A DNA stretch of 37,851 nucleotides. Origin: Verrucomicrobiota bacterium. GTDB lineage: Bacteria > Verrucomicrobiota > Kiritimatiellia > RFP12 > UBA1067. Each line of letters starts with the position of its first letter. Position 1 is the stretch's first letter. The position numbers and the translations under genes were made by a program. The stretch is taken from contig JAHFSX010000051.1 of the NCBI GenBank assembly GCA_023269675.1, forward strand, positions 1 to 37,851, written 5' to 3'. Below are positions 26,221 to 35,135 of this stretch, in pieces. The notes below the pieces were generated by a model that ran no database searches, was not told where the DNA came from, and worked only from the letters and a program-made list of their open reading frames with translations.

Positions 26221-27882
26221 TCAGACGGCACCGACCGGCAGGCTGATCAGGAAGCGCGTGCCACCCTCGGGCACGCGTTCGGCGCGGATCTGGCCGCCGT
26301 GACTCTCCACAATCTGCCGGCAGATCGACAACCCCATCCCCTGGCCCTCAGGCTTGGTCGTGTAAAAGGGCTCAAAGGCCTTGTCCTCCATGCCCTCCGG
26401 AATGCCGACACCCGAGTCCTGCACGCACAGTTCAATTGACCCGCCAGCCGCCACGCCCGAACGGATGCCGATGAGGCGCTCACGCTTGGGTTTATCGCCA
26501 ACGGCGTCGCACGCGTTCACCAGCAGGTTGCGCACCACCTGCTGCAGCTGGGTCTCATCTCCCGAAACCGGCGGCAGGTCCGCCTCCAGGTGCGTCGTCA
26601 AGACGGCTCCCGCCAGCGCGGCGTCACCCCGCACCAGCCCCAACACACGGCGCACCAACAGGTTCAGGTCGACGGGCCGACGGCACAAAACGTCACCCTT
26701 GAACAGCGCCCGGGTATGCCGCACCACCGCGCCCGCATGACGTGCGGCCTCGGCAATGTCATTCAAGGCCGACCGGACCTCCTTCAGGTCTGGGGGGTCC
26801 CTCGCCAACAGCTGCACCGCCGCCTGCGCGTTGCACAGCGTCGCCGCCAAAGGCTGGTTCAGCTCATGCGCCAGGGCCGCCGTCAGCTGCCCCAGCCGCG
26901 CCACGCGGTCGGCCTGTATCAGTTTTTTGCGCAGCATCTGCTTATCGGCGGCATCCGCCGCATGCAGCATCAGGGTACCCAGCATCTCACACATCAGCCG
27001 CAGCGCATCCTCGTAAAGGAAAACGCAGCCGGGGGTGTGCTCACGGCACTCGACCAGCAGCAAAAACGCGCGGCTGTCCGAAGCGGAAACCACCTTGCCG
27101 GCCGCGCAGCGCAAAACCCCCGCCTCGGCCGCCCGGATGAAGCCGCCGTTCCCGGACACGGCGAAAAGCAGGGGCGCGCTCTCCCGCGTGACCGCGTCGG
27201 CCAGCGGCGGCAACTGCGCCGAGGCGCTCTCGTGCCGCGCCACCGCCCGCAGCGCATCGCCCTGCGCCTGCCAGAACACGCAGCGCCCCAAACCCAACGC
27301 CTCGACGAACCGCTGCACCTCGAACCGGATCAGCTCCAGAAAATCCGCCCCGAGGACGTTCTGGCTCAACCGCTGCATCATCAACAGGAGGTGCCGGTTG
27401 AACAGCAGCCGGTTGCGCAGCTCCCGCGCGCGCGTCTCGACATGCGACTCCGGGCCGCCGGCGGCCCCGCGCCACACGCTCTCCGGCGCTTCGGCGACGG
27501 AGATTTCGCGTGCGACATGCAGCGCCCCGAGCAGCCGGCCCGCATCATCGAACACCGGTTTGACCGTAACCAAAAAAAGGCCGCACAGCCGCTCGATCAT
27601 GACCTCGGCGGTCTGCGCGCATTTTTCCCGCTCCATCGAGGCGTGGGGACAGCCTTCGACCAGACACGTGCCGCCATGCATCAGCTCGTAACAGAAACGT
27701 CCCACGACCTCTTCCGGACGGCACCCCAGCGCCTTGGCCTGCGCCGCATTGATGCGGACCACCCGATGCTCACAATCCAAGTACATGAGGGCGTCCGGGT
27801 GGATGTCGAACAGCCTCATCCACAGCGCCGCGTCGGCGCCGGCCCCCTGCGCGCCGGGCGCTTTGAAGCCTTCCATACTCAC
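26221..27882 (-). CDS. Soluble PAS sensor histidine kinase (FixL/DctB class)
   Basis: 553 aa from GTG 27882, which overlaps the regulator stop as GTGA; ATG 27876 is the alternative. No membrane segment is visible, so it is probably cytoplasmic. A PAS domain covers about 20-130 and carries four closely placed cysteines (C64, C73, C78, C88) in CYELMHG and CPHASMEREKC; such clusters in PAS domains can bind metal or sense redox state. Residues about 160-305 look GAF-like. The HisKA helix has H339 in ALAHELNQPLAA, and the HATPase domain has NLLVNACDAV, DSGVGIP and GQGMGLSI. It is the last gene of the export operon and pairs with the FixJ-like regulator just upstream. Signal and target genes are unknown; control of its own operon is an inference. 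Confidence 0.9.
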   Translation of the reverse strand: MSMEGFKAPGAQGAGADAALWMRLFDIHPDALMYLDCEHRVVRINAAQAKALGCRPEEVVGRFCYELMHGGTCLVEGCPHASMEREKCAQTAEVMIERLCGLFLVTVKPVFDDAGRLLGALHVAREISVAEAPESVWRGAAGGPESHVETRARELRNRLLFNRHLLLMMQRLSQNVLGADFLELIRFEVQRFVEALGLGRCVFWQAQGDALRAVARHESASAQLPPLADAVTRESAPLLFAVSGNGGFIRAAEAGVLRCAAGKVVSASDSRAFLLLVECREHTPGCVFLYEDALRLMCEMLGTLMLHAADAADKQMLRKKLIQADRVARLGQLTAALAHELNQPLAATLCNAQAAVQLLARDPPDLKEVRSALNDIAEAARHAGAVVRHTRALFKGDVLCRRPVDLNLLVRRVLGLVRGDAALAGAVLTTHLEADLPPVSGDETQLQQVVRNLLVNACDAVGDKPKRERLIGIRSGVAAGGSIELCVQDSGVGIPEGMEDKAFEPFYTTKPEGQGMGLSICRQIVESHGGQIRAERVPEGGTRFLISLPVGAV

Positions 27883-28532
27883 GCCCCCCCCTCGGCGGCG
27901 GAGCCGGCCGGCCGCTCAAGCCGGCCGCCGAGCCGCACCAGCTCGGCCACGGAATCAGCCTCCATCTTTTCCATGACACGCGCCCGGTGGATCTTGACCG
28001 TCTTTTCAGCAATCCCCAAATTACCGGCGATCACCTTGTTGAGGTCCCCGCGGATCACGCCGTCAAACACCTCGCGCTCGCGCGCGCTCAGGCGCTGAAA
28101 CCGCGTCTGCGCCTCCGCTTCGCGTTCCCGGCTCCGCCGCTGCCCGGCCGAACGCTGCAGGGCTTCGGAAACCGCCGTCAGCAGTTCGTCCGCATCGAAC
28201 GGCTTCGACAAGAAGCTCACCGCGCCGGCCTTCAGCGCCCGCACGCAGGTCGGGATGTCGCCGTGCCCGGTCACAAAGATGATCGGCTCCTCACGCCGGG
28301 TGCCCCGCACCAGCGTCTGCAGCTCGGTGCCCGACATCTCCGGCATGCGGATGTCCAGCACGATGCAGGCCGCCTCGCACGGCTCGAGCGTGGCGGAGAG
28401 ATAGGCCTTGGCGCTGTCGAACACAAGGCACGCCCGCCCCGAGGCACGCAGCAGCCGGGCGATGCCGCGGCGCACCGCCGCATCGTCGTCCACCACATAC
28501 ACCATGGCTTTGGGTTGTTTGTTCCCGTTCAT
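27879..28532 (-). CDS. FixJ-family response regulator
   Basis: 217 aa. The receiver domain has acidic residues D15-D17 (VVDDD), phosphoacceptor D60 (VLDIRMPEMSG), T88 (FVTGHGD) and K110 (SKPFDADELL), a very FixJ-like set. The LuxR-type helix-turn-helix occupies about 148-200 (LSAREREVFDGVIRG, then AEKTVKIHRARVMEKM). ATG 28532 follows AGGGA at 6 nt. It lies 30 nt after the permease stop and overlaps the kinase start by four bases. Position suggests co-expression with the exporter and phosphorylation by the following PAS kinase. Confidence 0.92.
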   Translation of the reverse strand: MNGNKQPKAMVYVVDDDAAVRRGIARLLRASGRACLVFDSAKAYLSATLEPCEAACIVLDIRMPEMSGTELQTLVRGTRREEPIIFVTGHGDIPTCVRALKAGAVSFLSKPFDADELLTAVSEALQRSAGQRRSREREAEAQTRFQRLSAREREVFDGVIRGDLNKVIAGNLGIAEKTVKIHRARVMEKMEADSVAELVRLGGRLERPAGSAAEGGA

Positions 28533-28562
28533 ACGCGTCCCTGGCCGCTGCTGGGCGGCGCC

Positions 28563-29834
28563 TTATTCGTGCCGCAGGGCCTCGATCGGATCGAGCGAGG
28601 CCGCGCGCAGCGCCGGGTATAGCCCGAAGACAATGCCGATCCCCACACTGATGCCGAAGGCCAAGGCCAGGCTGTACGGCTGCACCACGGTCGGCATCGC
28701 CGTGAACGCGGTGATCAGCAAGGGGATGCTGACGCCCAGCAGCAGCCCGACCAGGCCGCCGCCGATCGACAGCACGCACGTGTTGATGAGGAACTGTACC
28801 ACAATCCGGCTGCGCCGTGCGCCGATCGCCCGCCGGATGCCGATTTCTTTGGTGCGCTCGGTCACGGAGGCCAGCATGATGTTCATGATGCCGATGCCGC
28901 CCACCAGCAGGCTGATGCCCGCGATCGCGCCCAGCACGATGTTGTAGGTCCGCTTGGTGCGCTCGGCCTCGCGCAGCAGCGTCAGCGGCACGTCGATTTT
29001 GAAGTCCTTCTTCTTGTGAAACCGGGCCAGCACCGCCTCGATCGCCTTGCTGCCCGGCTCGACCGCATCGGTGCCCCTCATTTTGACAATGATCTGGCTC
29101 AGCTCGACCTTCTCGCCTTCCATGCCGCCCGCCGAATACCGGATGTTCGCCTCGCCGAACAGTTTGGTGCCGGTCGTGATCGGGATGTAGGCGTCCGCCT
29201 CGCTGTCGGGTGCGCGGACCGTTCCGCCCGTCTCGTTCTTGACGATGCCGATGACTTCGAACACCCCCGACGCGATCCGGATGCGCTGCCCGATCGTCTC
29301 TTCGGTGGCGAGCAGCCGCCGCACCCCGTGCTCCGTGAGCACGCACACGTTGGCCCGCATCTGCATGTCGCGCTCGCCGAGCACGCGGCCGGCCAGGACC
29401 GGCCGCTGCACCACCTCAAACCAATCCGGCTCCGTCTCCACCACACGCATCTCGAGCTGCCGCTCGCCCAGGCGCGCGTTGCGCCGCGTCATCCGCGCGG
29501 GGACGGTCAGCAGGACGCCCGGCACCGTCTCCTCGATCCGGTCCTTGTCCTCGTACAGCAAGCCGTAGACCGCCAGACTGCCGCGCTGCGCCCCCGTGCT
29601 GCCGCCTTCCTCGGAGGTCGGCTTCACCGACATCACCATGATGTTCTGACTGCCGAGACGTTTGATCGACTCCATCGCCTGCTGGCTGGCCCCCTCGCCC
29701 ACCGCCAGCATGGCGATCACGCTGCCCACCCCGAACACCATGCCCAGCATGGTCAGGAACGAGCGGGTCTTGTGCCGCCACACATCGGACAAACCCAGCT
29801 TCACGAAGGGCAAGAAATAGCGGATCTGGTTCAC
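28563..29834 (-). CDS. MacB-type ABC transporter permease
   Basis: 423 aa with the MacB/LolC plan: one membrane helix near residues 25-50 (FLTMLGMVFGVGSVIAMLAVGEGA), a large periplasmic domain (about 55-295), and three helices at the C-terminus forming the FtsX domain (about 300-415). The motif ASVTERTKEIGIRRAIGA is the coupling region typical of the family, and the end DPIEALRHE is typical as well. The permease works with the separate ATPase upstream and with a MacA-like adaptor and TolC-like outer-membrane protein to move substrates from the periplasm outward. The start is GTG 29834, overlapping the ATPase stop as GTGA. Substrate is unknown. Confidence 0.95.
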   Translation of the reverse strand: MNQIRYFLPFVKLGLSDVWRHKTRSFLTMLGMVFGVGSVIAMLAVGEGASQQAMESIKRLGSQNIMVMSVKPTSEEGGSTGAQRGSLAVYGLLYEDKDRIEETVPGVLLTVPARMTRRNARLGERQLEMRVVETEPDWFEVVQRPVLAGRVLGERDMQMRANVCVLTEHGVRRLLATEETIGQRIRIASGVFEVIGIVKNETGGTVRAPDSEADAYIPITTGTKLFGEANIRYSAGGMEGEKVELSQIIVKMRGTDAVEPGSKAIEAVLARFHKKKDFKIDVPLTLLREAERTKRTYNIVLGAIAGISLLVGGIGIMNIMLASVTERTKEIGIRRAIGARRSRIVVQFLINTCVLSIGGGLVGLLLGVSIPLLITAFTAMPTVVQPYSLALAFGISVGIGIVFGLYPALRAASLDPIEALRHE

Positions 29835-30556
29835 GCGCCCTCCTCCCGGATCGACAGGATTTTGCCGTCCTTGAGCACAATGGTCGCCTTCGCGTAGGCG
29901 GCGATATCCGGCTCGTGCGTCACCAGAATCACCGTTTTGCCCTGCTCGTACAGCTCCTGAAAAAGCCCCATGATCTGCGTGCTCGTCGCGCTGTCGAGGT
30001 TGCCCGTGGGCTCATCCGCCAGCAGCACGGCGGGGTCGTTCGCCAGCGCGCGCGCCACCGCCACACGCTGCCGCTGCCCCCCGGAAAGCTCGGACGGCAG
30101 ATGGCGCAGGCGGTGCGACATGCCCACGCGCTCCGCCAGGGCCTCGGCCTTCGCCTTGCGCTCGGCCTGGGGCAGCCCCAGATACAGCAGCGGCACCTCG
30201 ATGTTCTCGCCGACCGTCAGCTGCGGAATCAGGTGGAAGCTCTGAAAAATAAACCCGAGGTTGCGCAGCCGGTGGTCGCTCAGCTGGTTGTCGTCCATCT
30301 CCGCCACGTTCTCGCCGTTCAGCCAGTACGCGCCCGACGTGGGGCGGTCGAGACAGCCGAGGATGTTGAGCATCGTGCTCTTGCCGGAGCCGCTCGGCCC
30401 CATGATCGCCCAGTACGAGCCCTTGAGGATGGAGAACGAGACGCCGTCCAGCGCGCGCACCACCTCATCGCCCACCAGATAGTGGCGCTTCGCGTCGTCG
30501 AACCGCACCACCTCGTCCGCCCGCGGCCGGACGAATTCTGTGCCGTGCGCGCTCAT
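29831..30556 (-). CDS. MacB/LolD-type ABC transporter ATPase
   Basis: 241 aa, the usual length for a stand-alone LolD/MacB nucleotide-binding subunit. Walker A is GPSGSGKST near residues 53-61, the Q-loop is in FIFQSFHLIP, the signature is LSGGQRQRVAVARAL, Walker B is AVLLADEPTGNLD, and the switch His is in VILVTHEPDIA. ATP binding and hydrolysis drive the permease encoded directly after it. The start overlaps the adaptor stop as ATGA. It has a slightly long N-terminal extension (MSAHGTEFVRPRADE) before the first strand. Confidence 0.96.
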   Translation of the reverse strand: MSAHGTEFVRPRADEVVRFDDAKRHYLVGDEVVRALDGVSFSILKGSYWAIMGPSGSGKSTMLNILGCLDRPTSGAYWLNGENVAEMDDNQLSDHRLRNLGFIFQSFHLIPQLTVGENIEVPLLYLGLPQAERKAKAEALAERVGMSHRLRHLPSELSGGQRQRVAVARALANDPAVLLADEPTGNLDSATSTQIMGLFQELYEQGKTVILVTHEPDIAAYAKATIVLKDGKILSIREEGA

Positions 30557-32160
30557 GGGGTTTTCGGAGCCCCCTTTTTCGCCCCGCTCTTCTTCACCGG
30601 CCCGGCCGGCGGCGCCGCCCGGGGGTCCTTGGGCGGTTTGAGCCCCTTCGGCGCTCCGCCGCCGTTCCGGGCCGCGGGCGAGGCCTTGAAGTTCTCCTTC
30701 TGCTCCTTGACGGGAGGCGCCAGCATGACCTCCTCGCCCTCGCGCACGCCTTCCAGAATGTGCACCATGCGGTTATTGTCCATACCCAGGCGCACAATCC
30801 GCGGCACCCACTCGCCGCGGTCCTTGACATACACGCGGGGCACGCCGTCCACGCGCACCACGCACTGCACGGGGACATACAAGGCCCGGTCGTAAGACTC
30901 CTTCACCAGCTCCACGTCGCAGCTCATGCCGGGCCGGATGGTCACCTCTTTGAAATCGCACTCGATCTCGCACTTGTAGAGCTTCAGGTCAGGATTCAGC
31001 TGCGAGCTCTGCCCGTCCGGCAGGATGCCGATCTTCACGAGACGCCCGTCGAACACGCGCCCGGGGTAGGCGTCGATCTTCACCCGCGCCGGCATCCCGT
31101 TGTCGATCTTGCTGAGGCTGGCTTCGGGGATCATCACCTCCACCACCATGCCGGACTCGATCGGGATATAAATCAGCTCCTGCCGCTCGACCGCCGTGGA
31201 GCCCACCGCCAGCGGCTTGAGCCACCACTGCCTCCGCGAGATCAGCACCGTCGAGGTGTACAGCACGATCCCGTTCGTGGGCGCGTAGATCTTGCTCTTC
31301 GAGATCTGGAAGTTCAGCTCCGCCAGCCGGTTGGTCGAGCGGTCACGCTCGCGCAGCCGCGCGCGCAGCTCGGTTTCGACCTGCTTCAGCGTCGACTTGT
31401 TCTGCCACTCCGTGCGCGCCATCGCGCGGTCGGCCTTGCGCAGCGTGCTGTCCAAGGTCGAGCGCTGCTGCAGCACCATGAAGTTGGTCAAGACGTTCAG
31501 CTTGGTCCTGGCCATCTCGAGATCCAGCTGCTTGCGCTGCAGGGCCAGCTCGTCGGCCTGCAGCTCCGTGCGCGTGAGGAAGCCCTCTTTCGCCAGGCGC
31601 TGCGACCACTCCATGCGCTCCACCGCCCGCTTGACCTCCTCGTCCGCCAGCGCGATGTCCGCCTCGTTCTGCCGGAGCTGCTGGGGATAATCGCCCTCCT
31701 GGTACTTTTCGAGCGCCATCTTCGCCAGCGTCAGATCCACCTCGCGGTCCAGCGTCGCCGCCTCGCAGTCCCCCTCCGTGATCCCCAGCTTCTCCTGCGC
31801 GATGATCAGATTGGATTCGGCGTTGGCCACCACCATCTCCTGCTCGTTGCGCTTGTCGACGAGTTCACTGGCGTCAAACTCAAGCAGCAGGTCGCCGCTC
31901 TGCACGTTCGTGCCCTCCTCGATCACCCAGATCACGGTGTTGACGCCCTCCAGCTCGCTGGCGATCACCACCTTGTCGCGGCTCTGGATCGTGCCGCCCG
32001 AGGTGACCGCGATCGTCAGCGGCCCGTCCTGAACGGCGAAGACCGGCACGGGCTCGCTTTTCTTTTCGCCGCCGCGCATCAGGTAAGCGGCCGCGCACAC
32101 ACACGCCGTCACGAGGCAGGCGATGATCACCTTTTTTTTCTTGGCCGGCTTCTTAATCAT
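30553..32160 (-). CDS. HlyD/MacA-like periplasmic adaptor (membrane fusion protein)
   Basis: 535 aa. A single N-terminal membrane anchor follows a lysine-rich start (MIKKPAKKKKVIIACLVTAC). A barrel-sandwich/lipoyl half follows (about 45-105), then a long alpha-helical hairpin with many heptad-like helices (about 105-290), the second lipoyl half (KIYAPTNGIVLY) and beta-barrel and membrane-proximal domains (about 330-490). The last 50 residues are a low-complexity Pro/Lys/Ala tail, unusual for the family and possibly disordered. This subunit should bridge the MacB-type complex and the TolC-like outer-membrane protein. ATG 32160 overlaps the TolC-like gene by 8 nt, and its stop overlaps the ATPase start. 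Confidence 0.92.
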   Translation of the reverse strand: MIKKPAKKKKVIIACLVTACVCAAAYLMRGGEKKSEPVPVFAVQDGPLTIAVTSGGTIQSRDKVVIASELEGVNTVIWVIEEGTNVQSGDLLLEFDASELVDKRNEQEMVVANAESNLIIAQEKLGITEGDCEAATLDREVDLTLAKMALEKYQEGDYPQQLRQNEADIALADEEVKRAVERMEWSQRLAKEGFLTRTELQADELALQRKQLDLEMARTKLNVLTNFMVLQQRSTLDSTLRKADRAMARTEWQNKSTLKQVETELRARLRERDRSTNRLAELNFQISKSKIYAPTNGIVLYTSTVLISRRQWWLKPLAVGSTAVERQELIYIPIESGMVVEVMIPEASLSKIDNGMPARVKIDAYPGRVFDGRLVKIGILPDGQSSQLNPDLKLYKCEIECDFKEVTIRPGMSCDVELVKESYDRALYVPVQCVVRVDGVPRVYVKDRGEWVPRIVRLGMDNNRMVHILEGVREGEEVMLAPPVKEQKENFKASPAARNGGGAPKGLKPPKDPRAAPPAGPVKKSGAKKGAPKTP

Positions 32161-33880
32161 GGTTCTCCCCGTTCGCGATACGCCACATCCCCTCGTCCCT
32201 CACGTCGAGCACACCCATATCGCGGCGCAACTCCAGGCCGCTCATGCGCCACTGGATCACCGCCGAGCAGAACGCGTTGCGCGCCGTCAGCATCGCGCTT
32301 TCGGCCTCCAGAATATCGCGCATGGTCGAACGTCCGGACTGGAGGAACAGGTTGTTGCTCTCCACCCGCAGCCGCGCCACTTTCATGGACTCGACCTGAT
32401 TCTCGTAGGAGGCCCGCGCGGCCACCAGATTGCGCAGCCCGTTCCGCACCGTCAGCTTCACGCCGTCCTCCTGCTCCTCCACCGTGCGCTTGGCCTGCTC
32501 CACGATGACCAGCTGCCTTTTGAACGCGTTGCGCTCCCTGCGGCGGTCCCACGGGAACCCGGCGCGCACTCCGCCCAGCCAGGTCTCCCCTTCGGCAACC
32601 CCGTCGTCGCCCGTCACGCGCTTGCGGCTCATCGCGGCTCCCCCGCTCAACGCCACATCCGCGCGCAAGGCGTCCGCGGCGATCTTGACGCCGCGCTCGG
32701 CATCCTCCAGCTGGCCCCGCGTGATCATGAGATCCTGACGTGAAGCCAAGGCGATGCGGAACGAGTCGGCCTCGTCCGGAAAATCCGCGACCGCGCTCCG
32801 GCTGCCCTTCGCCATCTGCTCCATCAGCACTTCCAGCCGGTGGAGCTCCTCGTTGTCCACCTCCACCAGCCCTTCCGGAGGCAGGCCGATCAGCATTTTG
32901 AACGCGTCCAGCTGCGCCTCGAAACTCTTGCGGGTGCTGATCACGCTGTCGCCCGCCTTGAGCAGGTCCGTGCTCGCCTGGTCCACCTGGATCCGCTGCA
33001 TGCGGCCCGCATCGAACATCATCTCCGCGCGCCTGCTGTTCAAGTCCAGCCGGCGTTCGTTTTCAATCGCGTTCGTCAGCTGCTGCGCCAACTGCAGGAC
33101 CCGGTAATACCCGCCCGCGACCGAGACCGCGTACGTCTGGCGATAGTAGTCGAACGTCCGTATCGCATAGGTCAGATTGCGCTCCGCCTGCGTCAGGGGC
33201 TCCCGCACAATCTCCCGGCCGGCGCCCCGCATCAAAGGCACGGTGACCGTCAGGTCACCGGCCAGCGCCGTCGACTGCCAGTCGTCGCTCAGCAGCCTCA
33301 CCACATCCAGCGCCAGCCGTCCCGTCACCGTCTTCCCGTCCGGCAGCGTGCGCTCGGCCGCGGCCTCCGCACCGCCCGTCGCTTTGTCCGCCCCTGAACC
33401 GCCCGAGAGCACGCCCAGCATCACCCCGCTGAACGACGTCTCGAACCCGTACTGCTGATAGTCCAGATCCAGCGCCCGCAGGAAAATGTCCTCCTTGAGC
33501 TTCTGGTATCGGCGGTCGTTCCGGGCGGCGACGCGGAGGGAATCGAGCAGCGAGAGCCGGAACACCGCGTTGGAAGTGTCCGCCGCCACGTGCGGAACCG
33601 CCGGGAAAACCACCCCCTGCTCGCCGCGCGCCGCCGCCAGCAGCGCGATCCGCAGGGTCAGCGCGTCCGCGGGCCGGCACACGTCAAACGTGTTGGTACG
33701 CCCCGTCTGCTTCTGCCAGAAAGCCGTCGCCAGCCGCGTCCCGGTCGCATCCGTCTCGCGAACCGCCTTGTCCGGCGTCATGCAGGCCACCGGCACCAGC
33801 AGGCACCACACAGTCAGGGCGGCACACGCGACCATGTGCCCCAAAGCCTTTTCCCGCAGGTTTTTCCCTGCCCTCAACAT
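32153..33880 (-). CDS. TolC-family outer-membrane efflux lipoprotein
   Basis: 575 aa. The N-terminus carries a likely lipobox (LLVPVAC then MTPDK), so it is probably lipidated at the Cys near residue 33 like OprM/NodT proteins. The rest is long amphipathic helices in two halves, the OEP (TolC) plan: helical hairpins around LNSRRAEMMFDAGRMQRIQVDQA and near the end in VESNNLFLQSGRSTMRDILEAE. An insert of about 60 residues (GVLSGGSGADKATGGAEA) lies in the first half near the expected beta-barrel strands. It forms the outer-membrane duct of the tripartite system and is the first gene of the six-gene operon. ATG 33880 is preceded by a G-rich ribosome site at about 11 nt; ATG 33835 is a possible shorter start. 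Confidence 0.88.
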   Translation of the reverse strand: MLRAGKNLREKALGHMVACAALTVWCLLVPVACMTPDKAVRETDATGTRLATAFWQKQTGRTNTFDVCRPADALTLRIALLAAARGEQGVVFPAVPHVAADTSNAVFRLSLLDSLRVAARNDRRYQKLKEDIFLRALDLDYQQYGFETSFSGVMLGVLSGGSGADKATGGAEAAAERTLPDGKTVTGRLALDVVRLLSDDWQSTALAGDLTVTVPLMRGAGREIVREPLTQAERNLTYAIRTFDYYRQTYAVSVAGGYYRVLQLAQQLTNAIENERRLDLNSRRAEMMFDAGRMQRIQVDQASTDLLKAGDSVISTRKSFEAQLDAFKMLIGLPPEGLVEVDNEELHRLEVLMEQMAKGSRSAVADFPDEADSFRIALASRQDLMITRGQLEDAERGVKIAADALRADVALSGGAAMSRKRVTGDDGVAEGETWLGGVRAGFPWDRRRERNAFKRQLVIVEQAKRTVEEQEDGVKLTVRNGLRNLVAARASYENQVESMKVARLRVESNNLFLQSGRSTMRDILEAESAMLTARNAFCSAVIQWRMSGLELRRDMGVLDVRDEGMWRIANGENHD

Positions 33881-33980
33881 AAAAGCTAATCCCCCCTGAA
33901 ACCGTGAGCCGTTCGCGCCAGCCCCGGGCCTTCCCCCCAGAACACCCGGGCCGACAACCGTGAACGGTACCCTGTAACCT

Positions 33981-34030
33981 CAACCGTAATCGTAATCGCG
34001 ATCGTACTCTTAATCGCGCGCTAAAGCGCG
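33981..34030. repeat. Low-complexity TAATCG repeats and GC hairpin between aldolase and TolC-like genes
   Basis: TAATCG occurs at 33987-33992, 33993-33998 and 34011-34016, with related CGATCG and CGTAC steps between. A short hairpin CGCGCT-AA-AGCGCG (34017-34030) follows, 3 nt beyond the aldolase stop on the minus strand. It may act as a weak terminator, but there is no T-tract. Confidence 0.45.
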
Positions 34031-34033
34031 GCC

Positions 34034-35098
34034 TTACGCCTGTTTGGAGCGGTACGACTCGACCTCCCAGTTCTCGATGAAGCCGCGCGCCACGTCGCTC
34101 AAATACTGAAGCCCTCCGAACGCCCGCGCCAACTGCTTGACCCGCGCGCCGTCCAAAGCCAGCTCAAGCGCCAGCCGCGCGGTCTTCTCGTTCGCGCCCA
34201 CGCCCAGCACCGCCTGATCGGTCACCACCATGCGCGGCGCGTAACCCCGCGCCGCCTGGAACGCGCGCAGGTTCTCGGCCGTCAGCACGCCCTCGAACGC
34301 GTAGGACTTGGCGTACACGATGTGGTCCGGCGAAATCGGCCCGTTGCCGACGTCGAAACGTCCGGAAACCGCCACCGCCGCCGCCTCCGCGCCCAGCCCC
34401 TCCGCCAGCACCTGCCGCCACCCCGCGACCTGCGCCTCGGAAGGCGCCGCGCCCACCCGCGCCTCGGACGCGACGCCCAGGTCGGCGTAGGTCTTTTTCA
34501 AGGTGTCCATCACCCGCGCATACGTCGCGCGGATCTCCGCCTCCGTGTCGCCGGAAACGAAGACGCCGTGGTTCTCGAGAAACATCAGCGAGGGCTCGAC
34601 CCCGCGCGCGGCCTTGTACAGCTGCACCGCCGCGCGCACCGCCATGCACAGGGTGTAGCCCGGGTCGATGTAGGGCACCCACAGCGCGTCCGGAAAAAGC
34701 CGCGCCGCCGCCGCCCGGCCGCCCACCGCACAGGTCAGCCCGTTGACGGCCGCCGGATGCGTGTGCACCACGTAGCGCGCCGCGATCGAATCGTGCAGCG
34801 GAGCCTCCACCGAGGCGCGCCCCGGCGTCTCCGGCTTGACCGCCGCGGCCATCATGTCCTTGACCAGCTCCTCGCGCGCCGCCGGCTCCGCGGGCGCGGA
34901 CGCCGCATAGAGGCGCGACAGCACCGCACGGTCCATCGCCACAAACGTTTCGGGCTTGAGCCCCGCCAGCGTCGTGCCGGAAGGCTTCACCCACAACGTG
35001 TCCGCCGTCTTGCACGAGGTGTTCCCCCCGCCCGCCTTGACAAACTCCGCCGTTCCGAACGCGTGTGACAACTCCGTGATGGTCTTGAGAATATCCAT
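34034..35098 (-). CDS. Class II aldolase, probable L-rhamnulose-1-phosphate aldolase
   Basis: 354 aa from ATG 35098; a TTG nine bases upstream is too close to its ribosome site. Class II aldolases use zinc to cleave ketose phosphates. The ligands are visible as H112 and H114 (VVHTHPAAVNG) and H177 (FLENHGVF); E98 in RASVEAPLH is the likely catalytic acid. AGGGNTSCK near residue 22 and LWVKPSG near 35 resemble the aldolase half of the fused rhamnulose-1-phosphate aldolase/dehydrogenase family (YuxG type), but no dehydrogenase domain follows. Located 150 bp downstream of rhaA, it would convert L-rhamnulose 1-phosphate to glycerone phosphate and L-lactaldehyde. A related sugar phosphate, such as fuculose phosphate, cannot be excluded. 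Confidence 0.8.
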   Translation of the reverse strand: MDILKTITELSHAFGTAEFVKAGGGNTSCKTADTLWVKPSGTTLAGLKPETFVAMDRAVLSRLYAASAPAEPAAREELVKDMMAAAVKPETPGRASVEAPLHDSIAARYVVHTHPAAVNGLTCAVGGRAAAARLFPDALWVPYIDPGYTLCMAVRAAVQLYKAARGVEPSLMFLENHGVFVSGDTEAEIRATYARVMDTLKKTYADLGVASEARVGAAPSEAQVAGWRQVLAEGLGAEAAAVAVSGRFDVGNGPISPDHIVYAKSYAFEGVLTAENLRAFQAARGYAPRMVVTDQAVLGVGANEKTARLALELALDGARVKQLARAFGGLQYLSDVARGFIENWEVESYRSKQA

Positions 35099-35135
35099 GT
35101 TTCGCAATTTCCTAAACCGCTGTACCCGATCCTGA

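Noticed and set aside
30760..32508. Plus-strand open frame opposite the HlyD-like gene
   Set aside because: It is a His/Leu/Gln-rich shadow of a well-supported adaptor gene.
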